Source of the DNA: Candidatus Woesearchaeota archaeon CG10_big_fil_rev_8_21_14_0_10_32_24
GTDB taxonomy: Archaea > Nanobdellota > Nanobdellia > Woesearchaeales > GW2011-AR9
Direction of reading: 5' to 3'
Assembly: GCA_002763025.1 (NCBI GenBank)
Contig: PCYG01000036.1
Location: forward strand, 1 to 12,564
DNA length: 12,564 nt
Below, piece after piece: positions 6,832-12,383 of this stretch. The position numbers and the translations under genes were made by a program. Positions within the stretch are counted from its first letter, which is position 1. Each line of letters starts with the position of its first letter. Under the pieces are notes generated by a model. The model had not been told where the DNA came from, searched no databases, and saw only the letters and a list, made by a program, of their open reading frames with translations.

Positions 6832-7176
6832 AGGTGTATGGCCCATTGCAAAATGTGTGTCTTTCTTCATCTTTAATTTCTTAATTACTTGCTGAAGCAA
6901 TAATCCTTCTTCACCAACTGTTCTTCTGACACCATACGCATCTCTTAATATTACCATTGCAAATACTAAAGCAATCGCAAATGTTGTGGATGTACCTTCA
7001 ACAAGATAAATGATTGTTGCGAGAGAAACTACAAATGCTGAATGTGATGAGGGCATACCACCAGTTACAAAAAGATCACGCCATGCAAGAGATTTATGTT
7101 TAAACCAAAGTGCAATTAATTTTACTAATTGAGCTCCAAATCCTGCAAATAACACTGCTAAGAGAATCTTGTTCAT
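6769..7176 (-). CDS. Divergent PAP2 family (DUF212) integral membrane protein
   Basis: This 135-aa protein matches the DUF212/YuiD-type family of divergent PAP2 (phosphatidic acid phosphatase-like) proteins. The signature blocks are all present: TGGMPSSHSAF (38-48, analogous to the PSGH motif), DAYGVRRTVGEE (79-90) and GHTPLQVIAGSIIG (112-125, with the second His). Hydrophobic segments at about 2-22, 44-60, 63-77 and 117-135 predict three or four membrane helices. Full length is normal for this compact family. The substrate is unknown; a lipid phosphate or prenyl phosphate is a family-level guess. A minus-strand TATA box lies about 25 bp before the ATG. Its last 63 bp overlap the convergent PIN-like gene. 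Confidence 0.88.
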   Translation of the reverse strand: MNKILLAVLFAGFGAQLVKLIALWFKHKSLAWRDLFVTGGMPSSHSAFVVSLATIIYLVEGTSTTFAIALVFAMVILRDAYGVRRTVGEEGLLLQQVIKKLKMKKDTHFAMGHTPLQVIAGSIIGFIVAGIVFLL

Positions 7177-7196
7177 GTGATTAGAATATTTTTTTA

Positions 7197-7204
7197 GTTT
7201 ATAA
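7197..7204 (-). promoter_or_regulatory. TATA box for the DUF212 gene
   Basis: On the minus strand this reads TTATAAAC. It is centred about 25 bp before the ATG at 7176. The roughly 80 bp between this box and the mutL box contain only a small TTCCTT/AAGGAA inverted repeat (7208-7213 and 7222-7227). Confidence 0.55.
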
Positions 7205-7288
7205 GGTTTCCTTTTTCTTGTAAGGAAGAATTATTTCTATGAATTAGGGATTATGTGGTTGTTATTAAAATGTTTCTATCACCAAAAT

Positions 7289-7297
7289 AAATATATA
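7289..7297 (+). promoter_or_regulatory. TATA box for mutL
   Basis: AAATATATA is centred 27 bp upstream of the mutL ATG, in line with the leaderless spacing seen across the window. Confidence 0.55.
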
Positions 7298-7319
7298 CTC
7301 TTAAATCTCCAAAAATAAG

Positions 7320-9122
7320 ATGTCAGAAATTAATATTCTCTCTGAAGATCTCATTAATAAAATCGCAGCAGGTGAGGTAGTGGAAAGGCCGGCTTCTGTG
7401 GTTAAGGAACTTATAGAAAATGCATTAGATGCAGATGCAACTAGTATTATAGTTGAAATTAAAAATTCTGGGCAAGATTTGATTCGGATTACGGATAATG
7501 GGAAAGGCATGAATGAAGTAGATGCTAGAAAATCTGTGTTACGGCATGCAACAAGTAAATTGAAAACAGTAGAGGATTTATTTTCTATTGGGACATTAGG
7601 ATTTAGGGGAGAGGCACTTGCAAGTATTGCAGCGATCTCACAATTTTCTTTAATTACAAAACAGAAAGATCAATTAGAAGGATTTAATCTTGTGTTAGAA
7701 GGTGGTCAAGTTATTAGTGAAGGTGCAATTGGATGTGATCAAGGTACAACAATTGAAATTCGTAATCTCTTTTTTAACACGCCTGTGCGGAAAAAGTTTT
7801 TGAAAACAGATGCCGTAGAATTACGCCATATCATTGATGTTGTGACGCATTATGCATTATTGCATGAGTCTGTTGATTTTAAATTGACACATGAAAATCA
7901 TGAACTCCTGAATGCTCCTTCCATGGGAGATCAGCGAAGTAATATTGCATCAATTTATGGTATTTCCATTGCAAAAGAATTGTTGGAAATAGATTATGAA
8001 GATGATCTTGTAAGAATTGAGGGTTTAATTTGTAAACCTTTGAATTCACGTAATGATCGGAATCAACAAGTGTTGTTTGTCAATAATCGGTGGGTGAGGA
8101 GTAAAGAATTAACGGATGCAGTTTATGAGGGATATAAATCTCGTTTGTTTGTAAATAAACATCCTATTTTTGTTTTAAGTTTAACATTAAATCCTCATAA
8201 TGTAGATGTTAATGTTCATCCACAAAAGATGGAAATTAAAATCGAACAGATTAATGAAGTGAGTAAAGTAGTAACGCAATCTGTAATTAAAACCTTAGAA
8301 AAACATAATTTAATTCCTTTAATGGATGTTGAATCAGAAGCATTAACAATGGGAGCTGAAGTTCGTAAGACCTATACTTTTGAACCCTCTCAACAAACTA
8401 CGTTAAAAGTTGAAGAAACAACAGCTTCGTATTCTGATTCTTATGACCTTGGTTCTTACGTTACACCAGAAGAAGAAGTCATTGAAAAAGGAGATTATAA
8501 TAAGATTTCTGAACCTGTTAAAGAAGTAGAACAGATTGTGGAAAAATTACCGCACATGAAAATTTTTGGACAAGTTCATAAAACATTTTTTGTGGCTGAA
8601 ACTGAAGGAGGTGTTCTTTTTATTGATCAACATGCAGCTCATGAACGTGTGATGTATGAAAAATTCATGAAACAATTTAAAGATGCATCTGTGAGTGTGC
8701 AAGAATTATTGCAAGGTGGCGTGTTAGAATTAACTGCTGCAGAAAAGGTGTTAGTGGAAGAAAATATTGAAGAATTATCAGTGATGGGTTTTAGTATAGA
8801 ACCATTTGGTGGTAATACATTCATTTTAAAATCCGTACCTTCCGTATTTGGAAGATTACAATCGCGAGATTTATTTCAAGTGGTATTACATGAATTAGTT
8901 ATTGGTCGGAATACGCTTCAGGAATTGAAAGAACTCATTATCACAAGAATGGCTTGTCGTTCAGCAGTTATGGCTGGCGACGAATTAACAATTAATGAAA
9001 TGACAAAGATCTTATCAGATTTACAAAAAACAGATTTCCCTTATACCTGTCCACATGGACGTCCAACGATGATTAAAACTGAAGCTTTTGAGTTAGAAAA
9101 AAAGTTTAAGAGATGTGGCTGA
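7320..9122 (+). CDS. mutL: DNA mismatch repair protein MutL, endonuclease type
   Basis: MutL couples mismatch recognition by MutS to strand incision and excision. The 600-aa sequence has the N-terminal GHKL ATPase: IAAGEVVERPASVVKELIEN (15-34), DNGKGM (59-64), ATSKL (77-81) and GFRGEAL (94-100). The transducer domain follows, with NPHNVDVNVHP at 291-301. A low-complexity acidic linker spans about 335-410. The C-terminal dimerisation domain carries the complete nicking-endonuclease set: DQHAAHERVMYE at 436-447 (the DQHA-x2-E-x4-E motif), ACRSA at 545-549 and CPHGRP at 577-582. It is therefore the incising type found in most bacteria other than E. coli. MutS/MutL is patchy in archaea and usually ascribed to transfer from bacteria. 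No mutS is in the window. A TATA box lies 27 bp upstream of the ATG, and a mobile-element insertion starts 15 bp after the stop codon. Confidence 0.96.
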   Translation: MSEINILSEDLINKIAAGEVVERPASVVKELIENALDADATSIIVEIKNSGQDLIRITDNGKGMNEVDARKSVLRHATSKLKTVEDLFSIGTLGFRGEALASIAAISQFSLITKQKDQLEGFNLVLEGGQVISEGAIGCDQGTTIEIRNLFFNTPVRKKFLKTDAVELRHIIDVVTHYALLHESVDFKLTHENHELLNAPSMGDQRSNIASIYGISIAKELLEIDYEDDLVRIEGLICKPLNSRNDRNQQVLFVNNRWVRSKELTDAVYEGYKSRLFVNKHPIFVLSLTLNPHNVDVNVHPQKMEIKIEQINEVSKVVTQSVIKTLEKHNLIPLMDVESEALTMGAEVRKTYTFEPSQQTTLKVEETTASYSDSYDLGSYVTPEEEVIEKGDYNKISEPVKEVEQIVEKLPHMKIFGQVHKTFFVAETEGGVLFIDQHAAHERVMYEKFMKQFKDASVSVQELLQGGVLELTAAEKVLVEENIEELSVMGFSIEPFGGNTFILKSVPSVFGRLQSRDLFQVVLHELVIGRNTLQELKELIITRMACRSAVMAGDELTINEMTKILSDLQKTDFPYTCPHGRPTMIKTEAFELEKKFKRCG

Positions 9123-9137
9123 TGAAAATTAAGCTCA

Positions 9138-9145
9138 TTTAACCC
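9138..9145 (+). repeat. Left copy of 8-bp direct repeat (target-site duplication)
   Basis: TTTAACCC is directly adjacent to the left terminal inverted repeat of the element at 9146. The identical octamer occurs at 9426-9433, directly outside the right terminal repeat. Two such copies abutting perfect inverted repeats are what a staggered-cut transposition leaves. Confidence 0.8.
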
Positions 9146-9425
9146 GTAATACTTTAGAGAACTTTGCAAAATAGATGTTTTGAAAAAACACAAGGGCTAA
9201 AATTCATAAATTTCTTTGTTTTAGGAAGTGGCTTTCATGTAAAAGTGAATTATTCAAAGTTCTCTTTAGCAAAATGAAGCAGAGATAGCACCGACTCACT
9301 TTTCTGCTGGTAAGATTGCACTGCGGGCACCCCGTAAGGGGCTTCCCCCACCCGCAAAGAAATGTTAGAGTCGATAAACGTTCATAAATTGGTGCTTTCT
9401 CTGCTTCAGAACACTAAAGTATTAC
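9146..9425. mobile_element. 280-bp non-autonomous (MITE-like) element inserted between mutL and psmB
   Basis: The element is bounded by perfect 12-bp terminal inverted repeats, GTAATACTTTAG (9146-9157) and CTAAAGTATTAC (9414-9425). These are flanked at once by perfect 8-bp direct repeats TTTAACCC (9138-9145 and 9426-9433). No open frame of useful length lies inside, so any transposase must act from elsewhere. Without the element and one repeat copy, the mutL-psmB spacer would be about 98 bp, like other spacers here. Terminal repeats starting GTAA with 8-bp duplications are typical of the IS66 family; assigning this element to IS66 from such short ends is inference. The interior is not a simple hairpin but folds into two large arms (9156-9265 and 9276-9407). 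The insertion ends 6 bp upstream of the psmB TATA box and may influence that promoter. Confidence 0.75.
9146..9425 (+). ncRNA. Candidate structured RNA inside the mobile element
   Basis: Transcribed from the plus strand, the element folds into a closed three-way junction. P1 is the 12-bp terminal repeat. P2 is AGAGAACTTTG/CAAAGTTCTCT (9156-9166 with 9255-9265, 11 bp), enclosing smaller hairpins at 9176-9190 and 9197-9224. P3 is GAAGCAGAGA/TCTCTGCTTC (9276-9285 with 9398-9407), then a U-U mismatch, then AGCACC/GGTGCT (9287-9292 with 9391-9396), GACTC/GAGTC (9293-9297 with 9368-9372), TGCGGG/CCCGCA (9322-9327 with 9351-9356) and a CCCC-GUAA-GGGG cap. The GNRA loop exists only on the plus strand, which favours that orientation. 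It lacks the conserved motifs of SRP RNA, RNase P RNA, 5S and tRNA. No good TATA box lies at the expected place, so expression is uncertain; the fold could instead serve DNA hairpin formation. Confidence 0.4.
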
Positions 9426-9429
9426 TTTA
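9415..9429. repeat. TAAAGTA/TACTTTA palindrome next to the psmB promoter
   Basis: TAAAGTA-T-TACTTTA is a perfect 7-bp dyad with a 1-bp centre. It is formed where the right terminal repeat of the mobile element meets the flanking TTTAACCC. It ends 10 bp upstream of the psmB TATA box, a typical activator position, but it may simply be a by-product of the insertion. Confidence 0.4.
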
Positions 9430-9433
9430 ACCC
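9426..9433 (+). repeat. Right copy of 8-bp direct repeat (target-site duplication)
   Basis: This second TTTAACCC abuts the right terminal inverted repeat at 9425. It pairs with the copy at 9138-9145 as the duplicated target of the inserted element. Confidence 0.8.
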
Positions 9434-9439
9434 AAAAGA

Positions 9440-9447
9440 TTTATAAG
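9440..9447 (+). promoter_or_regulatory. TATA box for psmB
   Basis: TTTATAAG is preceded by the BRE-like AAAAGA. The centre is about 65 bp before the psmB ATG, so transcription should start near 9470 and leave a leader of about 40 nt. This differs from the leaderless neighbours. Confidence 0.6.
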
Positions 9448-9495
9448 TATAGAGCACATTCCAATCATAAAACAAGAGGTTGAAAAAACTTTTCT

Positions 9496-9501
9496 AGGGT
9501 G
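9496..9501 (+). promoter_or_regulatory. Shine-Dalgarno site for psmB
   Basis: AGGGTG resembles the archaeal GGAGGTG consensus and ends 7 nt before the ATG at 9509. It fits the presence of a leader on this mRNA and supports the chosen start. Confidence 0.5.
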
Positions 9502-9508
9502 TTAAAAT

Positions 9509-10138
9509 ATGGATCAATTAAAAACAGGTACTACAACAGTAGGCATTGTCTGTAAGGATGGTATTGTTCTTGCAGCTGATATGAGAGCAACCGTGGGTCA
9601 CATGATTGCTGATAAACGAGCAGATAAAGTGCATATCTTAAATGATGATTTTGCTGTAACATGGGCAGGATCCGTTTCAGAAGCACAGCTGATTACAAAA
9701 TTAATTCGTGCGGAATTAAAATTAAAAGAAATTCGTACAAATAAAAAAACTAATGCGAAAGAAACCGCTAATTTACTTGGTGGATTAATTTACTCAAGTA
9801 TTAGGCGGCCAAGTATGTTGCCAGGAATTGCACATTTTATTCTTGGAGGTAAGGATACAGATGGTCTTCATCTTTATGATTTATTTCCTGATGGAAGTGT
9901 TACTGAAGTTCCAGACTATGTATCATCTGGTTCAGGAAGTGTCTTTGCATATGGTGTATTAGAAACAAGATACACCAAGGATATGTCTGTAAAAGAGGGT
10001 ATTGAACTTGTAAAATTAGCAGTAAATACAGCTTTACAAAGAGATAGTGCATCAGGTAACGGAATTAACATTGTTGTGGTTAATCCAACTGAAATAAAGA
10101 ATGTCTTTAGAAAAGAAGTCGCAATGACTTTGTATTAA
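9509..10138 (+). CDS. psmB: 20S proteasome beta subunit (threonine protease)
   Basis: This subunit forms the inner catalytic rings of the archaeal 20S proteasome, which degrades unfolded proteins. The 209-aa precursor begins with a very short propeptide, MDQLKTG, cut before Thr8 to expose the catalytic N-terminal threonine (TTTVG). Taking Thr8 as Thr1, Asp24 and Lys40 fall exactly at the family's Asp17 and Lys33. The later catalytic elements are GSGS (about 141-144) and RDSASGNG (178-185), holding the conserved Asp179 and Ser182. Length is normal. A TATA box lies about 65 bp upstream, an AGGGTG Shine-Dalgarno 7 nt before the ATG supports the start, and the leader lies next to the inserted element that ends at 9433. 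T-rich tracts after the stop look like an archaeal terminator. No alpha subunit gene is in the window. Confidence 0.95.
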   Translation: MDQLKTGTTTVGIVCKDGIVLAADMRATVGHMIADKRADKVHILNDDFAVTWAGSVSEAQLITKLIRAELKLKEIRTNKKTNAKETANLLGGLIYSSIRRPSMLPGIAHFILGGKDTDGLHLYDLFPDGSVTEVPDYVSSGSGSVFAYGVLETRYTKDMSVKEGIELVKLAVNTALQRDSASGNGINIVVVNPTEIKNVFRKEVAMTLY

Positions 10139-10139
10139 A

Positions 10140-10165
10140 TTTTTTTATTTTATTAAACTCTTTTT
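10140..10165 (+). terminator. Oligo-T terminator after psmB
   Basis: Three T-rich tracts follow the psmB stop: T7 at 10140-10146, TTTT at about 10148-10151 and T5 at 10161-10165. There is no hairpin. Such U-rich tracts are the known site of archaeal intrinsic and aCPSF1-assisted termination; aCPSF1 itself is the next gene. Confidence 0.55.
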
Positions 10166-10210
10166 GAGATAACCTACATCACAAGAAAAAATATTAAATT
10201 AACAAACAAC

Positions 10211-10230
10211 AAAAATTCTTGAGAATTTTT
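10211..10230. repeat. Perfect 9-bp dyad upstream of the aCPSF1 gene
   Basis: AAAAATTCT-TG-AGAATTTTT is a perfect 9-bp inverted repeat with a 2-nt centre. It lies 93 bp before the aCPSF1 start and just upstream of the likely promoter. It could be a regulator operator or a weak terminator hairpin; being AT-rich, chance is possible. Confidence 0.4.
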
Positions 10231-10263
10231 AGTGTTTTTGAAATACATTAAATTAATCAAAAT

Positions 10264-10280
10264 AAATAAAATGGCAAACA
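10264..10280 (+). repeat. First copy of a 17-bp direct repeat in the aCPSF1 leader
   Basis: AAATAAAATGGCAAACA occurs here and again at 10316-10332, 52 bp later. The second copy contains the aCPSF1 start codon, so the leader carries a duplicate of the gene's own translation start. Sequence after both copies keeps weak similarity (AAAGAAATTA), which suggests duplication of a slightly longer segment. Confidence 0.75.
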
Positions 10281-10321
10281 CAAAGAAATTAACATTTCTT
10301 AAGTTTGCCTCATACAAATAA
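10271..10321 (+). CDS. 16-codon upstream ORF (possible leader peptide) before aCPSF1
   Basis: The frame encodes MANTKKLTFLKFASYK and stops with TAA one base before the aCPSF1 ATG (TAA-A-ATG). It starts with the same Met-Ala-Asn as aCPSF1 because the start region is duplicated. The close coupling would allow re-initiation. Whether it is translated depends on the transcription start: a promoter at about 10243-10256 would include it, while one at about 10261-10270 would exclude it. No strong TATA box decides the question. Confidence 0.35.
   Translation: MANTKKLTFLKFASYK
10273..10309 (+). promoter_or_regulatory. Leader hairpin with competing pairing at the aCPSF1 start
   Basis: GGCAAAC (10273-10279) pairs with GTTTGCC (10303-10309), and inside it AAGAAAT (10283-10289) pairs with ATTTCTT (10294-10300) around a TAAC loop, giving 14 bp in total. 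The same GTTTGCC can instead pair with the second GGCAAAC at 10325-10331, which includes the G of the aCPSF1 start codon. The two pairings exclude each other, as in a translational switch. Confidence 0.5.
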
Positions 10322-10332
10322 AATGGCAAACA
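10316..10332 (+). repeat. Second copy of the 17-bp direct repeat, over the aCPSF1 start
   Basis: This is an identical copy of 10264-10280 and contains the aCPSF1 ATG (10323-10325). It also supplies the second GGCAAAC that can pair with GTTTGCC at 10303-10309. Confidence 0.75.
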
Positions 10333-12212
10333 TATTAAAAGAAATTACGAAAGTTTTACCGGAAGGTGTTGTAGCAGAAGCTACATTTGAAGGTGCAAAT
10401 ATTATTATTTACACGAAGGATAGAGATTATTTTCTTGATAACAAGGGTACAATCCGTGGAGCAGTAAAGGAGTTCAAAAAAAGAATTGAATTACGGTCAG
10501 ATCCCTCTTTATGTATGGCTATGGAAAAGGCAGAAGCTGAGATTAAAAAAATGATTCCTAAAGAAGCGGGTGTGCAGGAATTTATTTTTGATCCCCCACG
10601 TTCTATTGTGATTATTCATGCAGATAAACCAGGATTAGTAATTGGAAAACAAGGTGATCTCTTACGTGAGATTGCAGAAAAAACTGCATGGGTTGCAAAA
10701 GTAAAACGTATGCCTCCTATTCAATCAAAATTAATTGATAGTGTCCGTTCTGTTCTTTATGAAGATGCAGTTGGACGAAAAAAATTCTTGAGTAAAACTG
10801 GTCACCGAATTTATGATGGATGGTTACGTGGAAAAAAACATGAATGGGTACGATTATCTTGTCTTGGTGCATCCCGTCAAGTTGGACGAACCTGTTTTTT
10901 ATTACAAACTCCCGAATCTAGAATTGTGATTGATTGTGGTATTGATCCAGGAGAAGAAGGAACTGAAACGTATCCTTACTTAGATGCACCAGAATTTAAC
11001 ATTAGTGAAATTGATGCAGTTGTTGTCACACATTCTCATTTAGATCACTCAGGTTTAATTCCTTACTTATTTAAATTTGGATATGAAGGTCCCGTTTATT
11101 GTACATTTCCCACACGGGATGTGATGGCACTTTTACAATTAGATATGATTAAAATCCAACGTGCAAAAGGTCAAGAACCAATTTATAAAAGTGAAGAAGT
11201 ACGAAAAATGGTCCTTCATACAATTTGTTTAGATTATGACGAAGTGACAGATATTACACCTGATGTAAGATTAACATTGTATAATGCAGGGCATATTCTT
11301 GGAAGTTCTATTGTTCATTTTAATATTGGAAATGGATTACATAATTTTGCTTATACGGGAGATTTGAAATATGGTCATACGAATGTTCTTGAACCGGGAA
11401 ATACCCAATTTCCTCGTCTTGAAACGTTAATGATTGAAGCAACGTATGGGGGAAAAGAGAATTTTGCAAATGAAAAGGAAGCAGACCAATATATGGTTGA
11501 TGTTATTAAAAGTACATTTGAGCGTGGTGGAAAAGTTTTAATGCCAGTTCTTGGTTCAGGAAGAGCACAAGAGGTAATGGTGATTATTGAAAGATTAATT
11601 AGAGAGAAAAAAATACCTGCCGCAAATGTGTTTATTGATGGAATGTTATGGGATATTACTGCAATTCACACTGCATATCCGGAATATTTAAACCGAAATT
11701 TACGACAAGAAATATTCCATAAGGGAAATAATCCTTTCCTCTCTGAAATTTTTAAACGTGTAGGTTCAAGTAAAGAACGTCAAGAGCTTATTCATGATGG
11801 TGTTCCAGCTTTAATTCTTGCAACATCAGGAATGATGTCCGGTGGTGCCTCCGTAGAATATTTTAAACAACTTGCAGGAAATAAGAATAATTCTATTATT
11901 TTTAGTTGTTATCAACCACCAGGAAGTCTTGGGCATAGAATTAGGTCTGGAGAGAAAGATATCATGTTTGGTGATGGTGGTCAGAAAGATATTGTGACTG
12001 TAAATATGGAAGTACATAAAGTAGAAATTACGGCACATTCCGAGAGGCGACAATTAATGAATTACATTAAAAGATGTAATCCACAACCACGTAAAGTGAT
12101 TGTTGTTCATGGGGAAGCAAGCAGATGTTTAGATTTTGCATCGTCAATTCATAAATCTTATAGAATTGAATCAGTTGCACCGAAGAATCTTGAAGTAATT
12201 AGGTTAAAGTAG
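10323..12212 (+). CDS. fttA: aCPSF1/FttA, KH-metallo-beta-lactamase transcription termination ribonuclease
   Basis: This is the archaeal CPSF73-like nuclease that cleaves nascent RNA at U-rich sites and terminates transcription. The 629-aa protein has two N-terminal KH modules (about 1-70 and 71-145; the second carries VIGKQGDLL with a GxxG at 108-111). The metallo-beta-lactamase core has THSHLDHSG (236-244, the zinc-binding HxHxDH), GHILGSS (323-329), TGD (345-347) and EATYG (372-376). A beta-CASP insertion spans about 385-550. The closing motifs are TAHSERRQL (570-578) and VVHGEASRC (594-602). Length matches the family. The frame is open to a TTG at 10305, but the ATG at 10323 (MANILKEITKVLPEG) matches the family's usual beginning. 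The leader holds a duplicated start, a short ORF and alternative hairpins, so translational autoregulation is possible. Confidence 0.95.
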   Translation: MANILKEITKVLPEGVVAEATFEGANIIIYTKDRDYFLDNKGTIRGAVKEFKKRIELRSDPSLCMAMEKAEAEIKKMIPKEAGVQEFIFDPPRSIVIIHADKPGLVIGKQGDLLREIAEKTAWVAKVKRMPPIQSKLIDSVRSVLYEDAVGRKKFLSKTGHRIYDGWLRGKKHEWVRLSCLGASRQVGRTCFLLQTPESRIVIDCGIDPGEEGTETYPYLDAPEFNISEIDAVVVTHSHLDHSGLIPYLFKFGYEGPVYCTFPTRDVMALLQLDMIKIQRAKGQEPIYKSEEVRKMVLHTICLDYDEVTDITPDVRLTLYNAGHILGSSIVHFNIGNGLHNFAYTGDLKYGHTNVLEPGNTQFPRLETLMIEATYGGKENFANEKEADQYMVDVIKSTFERGGKVLMPVLGSGRAQEVMVIIERLIREKKIPAANVFIDGMLWDITAIHTAYPEYLNRNLRQEIFHKGNNPFLSEIFKRVGSSKERQELIHDGVPALILATSGMMSGGASVEYFKQLAGNKNNSIIFSCYQPPGSLGHRIRSGEKDIMFGDGGQKDIVTVNMEVHKVEITAHSERRQLMNYIKRCNPQPRKVIVVHGEASRCLDFASSIHKSYRIESVAPKNLEVIRLK

Positions 12213-12226
12213 AAATAACCTAAATA

Positions 12227-12234
12227 TTTATAAA
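12227..12234 (+). promoter_or_regulatory. TATA box for tRNA-Ser
   Basis: TTTATAAA is centred about 31 bp before the mature tRNA 5' end, predicting a transcript with a 5' leader of only a few nucleotides. It lies 15 bp after the aCPSF1 stop codon. Confidence 0.6.
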
Positions 12235-12261
12235 ACAGCTTCTTTCTTTAGGTTTAGTTAC

Positions 12262-12362
12262 GCCAACATCGCATAATCTGGTATTGCGCTGGTCTTGAAC
12301 TCATCACCAGAATCGAAAACCAGTTCCTTTTGGAATTCCCGGTTCAAATCCGGGTGTTGGCG
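12262..12362 (+). tRNA. tRNA-Ser(UGA) with an 18-nt intron
   Basis: The acceptor stem is GCCAACA (12262-12268) with TGTTGGC (12355-12361), followed by discriminator G12362, the base expected for archaeal tRNA-Ser. The D arm is GCA/TGC with a GG-containing loop. The anticodon stem is CTGGT (12289-12293) with ACCAG (12319-12323); the spliced loop reads CTTGAAA with anticodon TGA at 12296-12298. A long variable arm, TTCC-TTTT-GGAA (12324-12335), marks a class II tRNA, and the T arm is CCCGG-TTCAAAT-CCGGG. The intron (about 12300-12317) sits at the canonical 37/38 site. CCA is not encoded. A TATA box lies upstream and a T5 tract follows. The cognate enzyme SerRS is encoded in the same window. Confidence 0.9.
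12300..12317 (+). other. tRNA intron, 18 nt
   Basis: The intron falls between nucleotides 37 and 38. TTGA of the exon can pair with TCGA near the intron 3' end (12313-12316), leaving short bulges at both junctions, as in a bulge-helix-bulge splicing substrate. The intron contains a second ACCAG (12306-12310), which could mispair with the CTGGT half of the anticodon stem. The exact cut could shift by one nucleotide without changing the anticodon. Confidence 0.8.
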
Positions 12363-12367
12363 TTTTT
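12363..12367 (+). terminator. T5 terminator after tRNA-Ser
   Basis: TTTTT begins directly after the discriminator base G12362, as is usual for archaeal tRNA genes. Confidence 0.5.
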
Positions 12368-12383
12368 CTCCATGTTCAACGCC

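Noticed and set aside
7206..7288. Possible small RNA between the DUF212 and mutL promoters
   Set aside because: Only a 6-bp inverted repeat (TTCCTT/AAGGAA) is present; there is no larger fold and no separate promoter.
9146..9425. SRP RNA or RNase P RNA in the mutL-psmB spacer
   Set aside because: Size and closed ends fit SRP RNA loosely, but the GGAA-capped helix 8 with AGCA is absent. The conserved RNase P blocks (GGAAAGUC type and ACAGAAA...GGCUUA type) are absent on both strands. The flanking duplication also points to a mobile element.
10305..10322. TTG start giving aCPSF1 six extra residues
   Set aside because: The upstream part lies in the duplicated leader and hairpin. The ATG at 10323 matches the normal start of the family.
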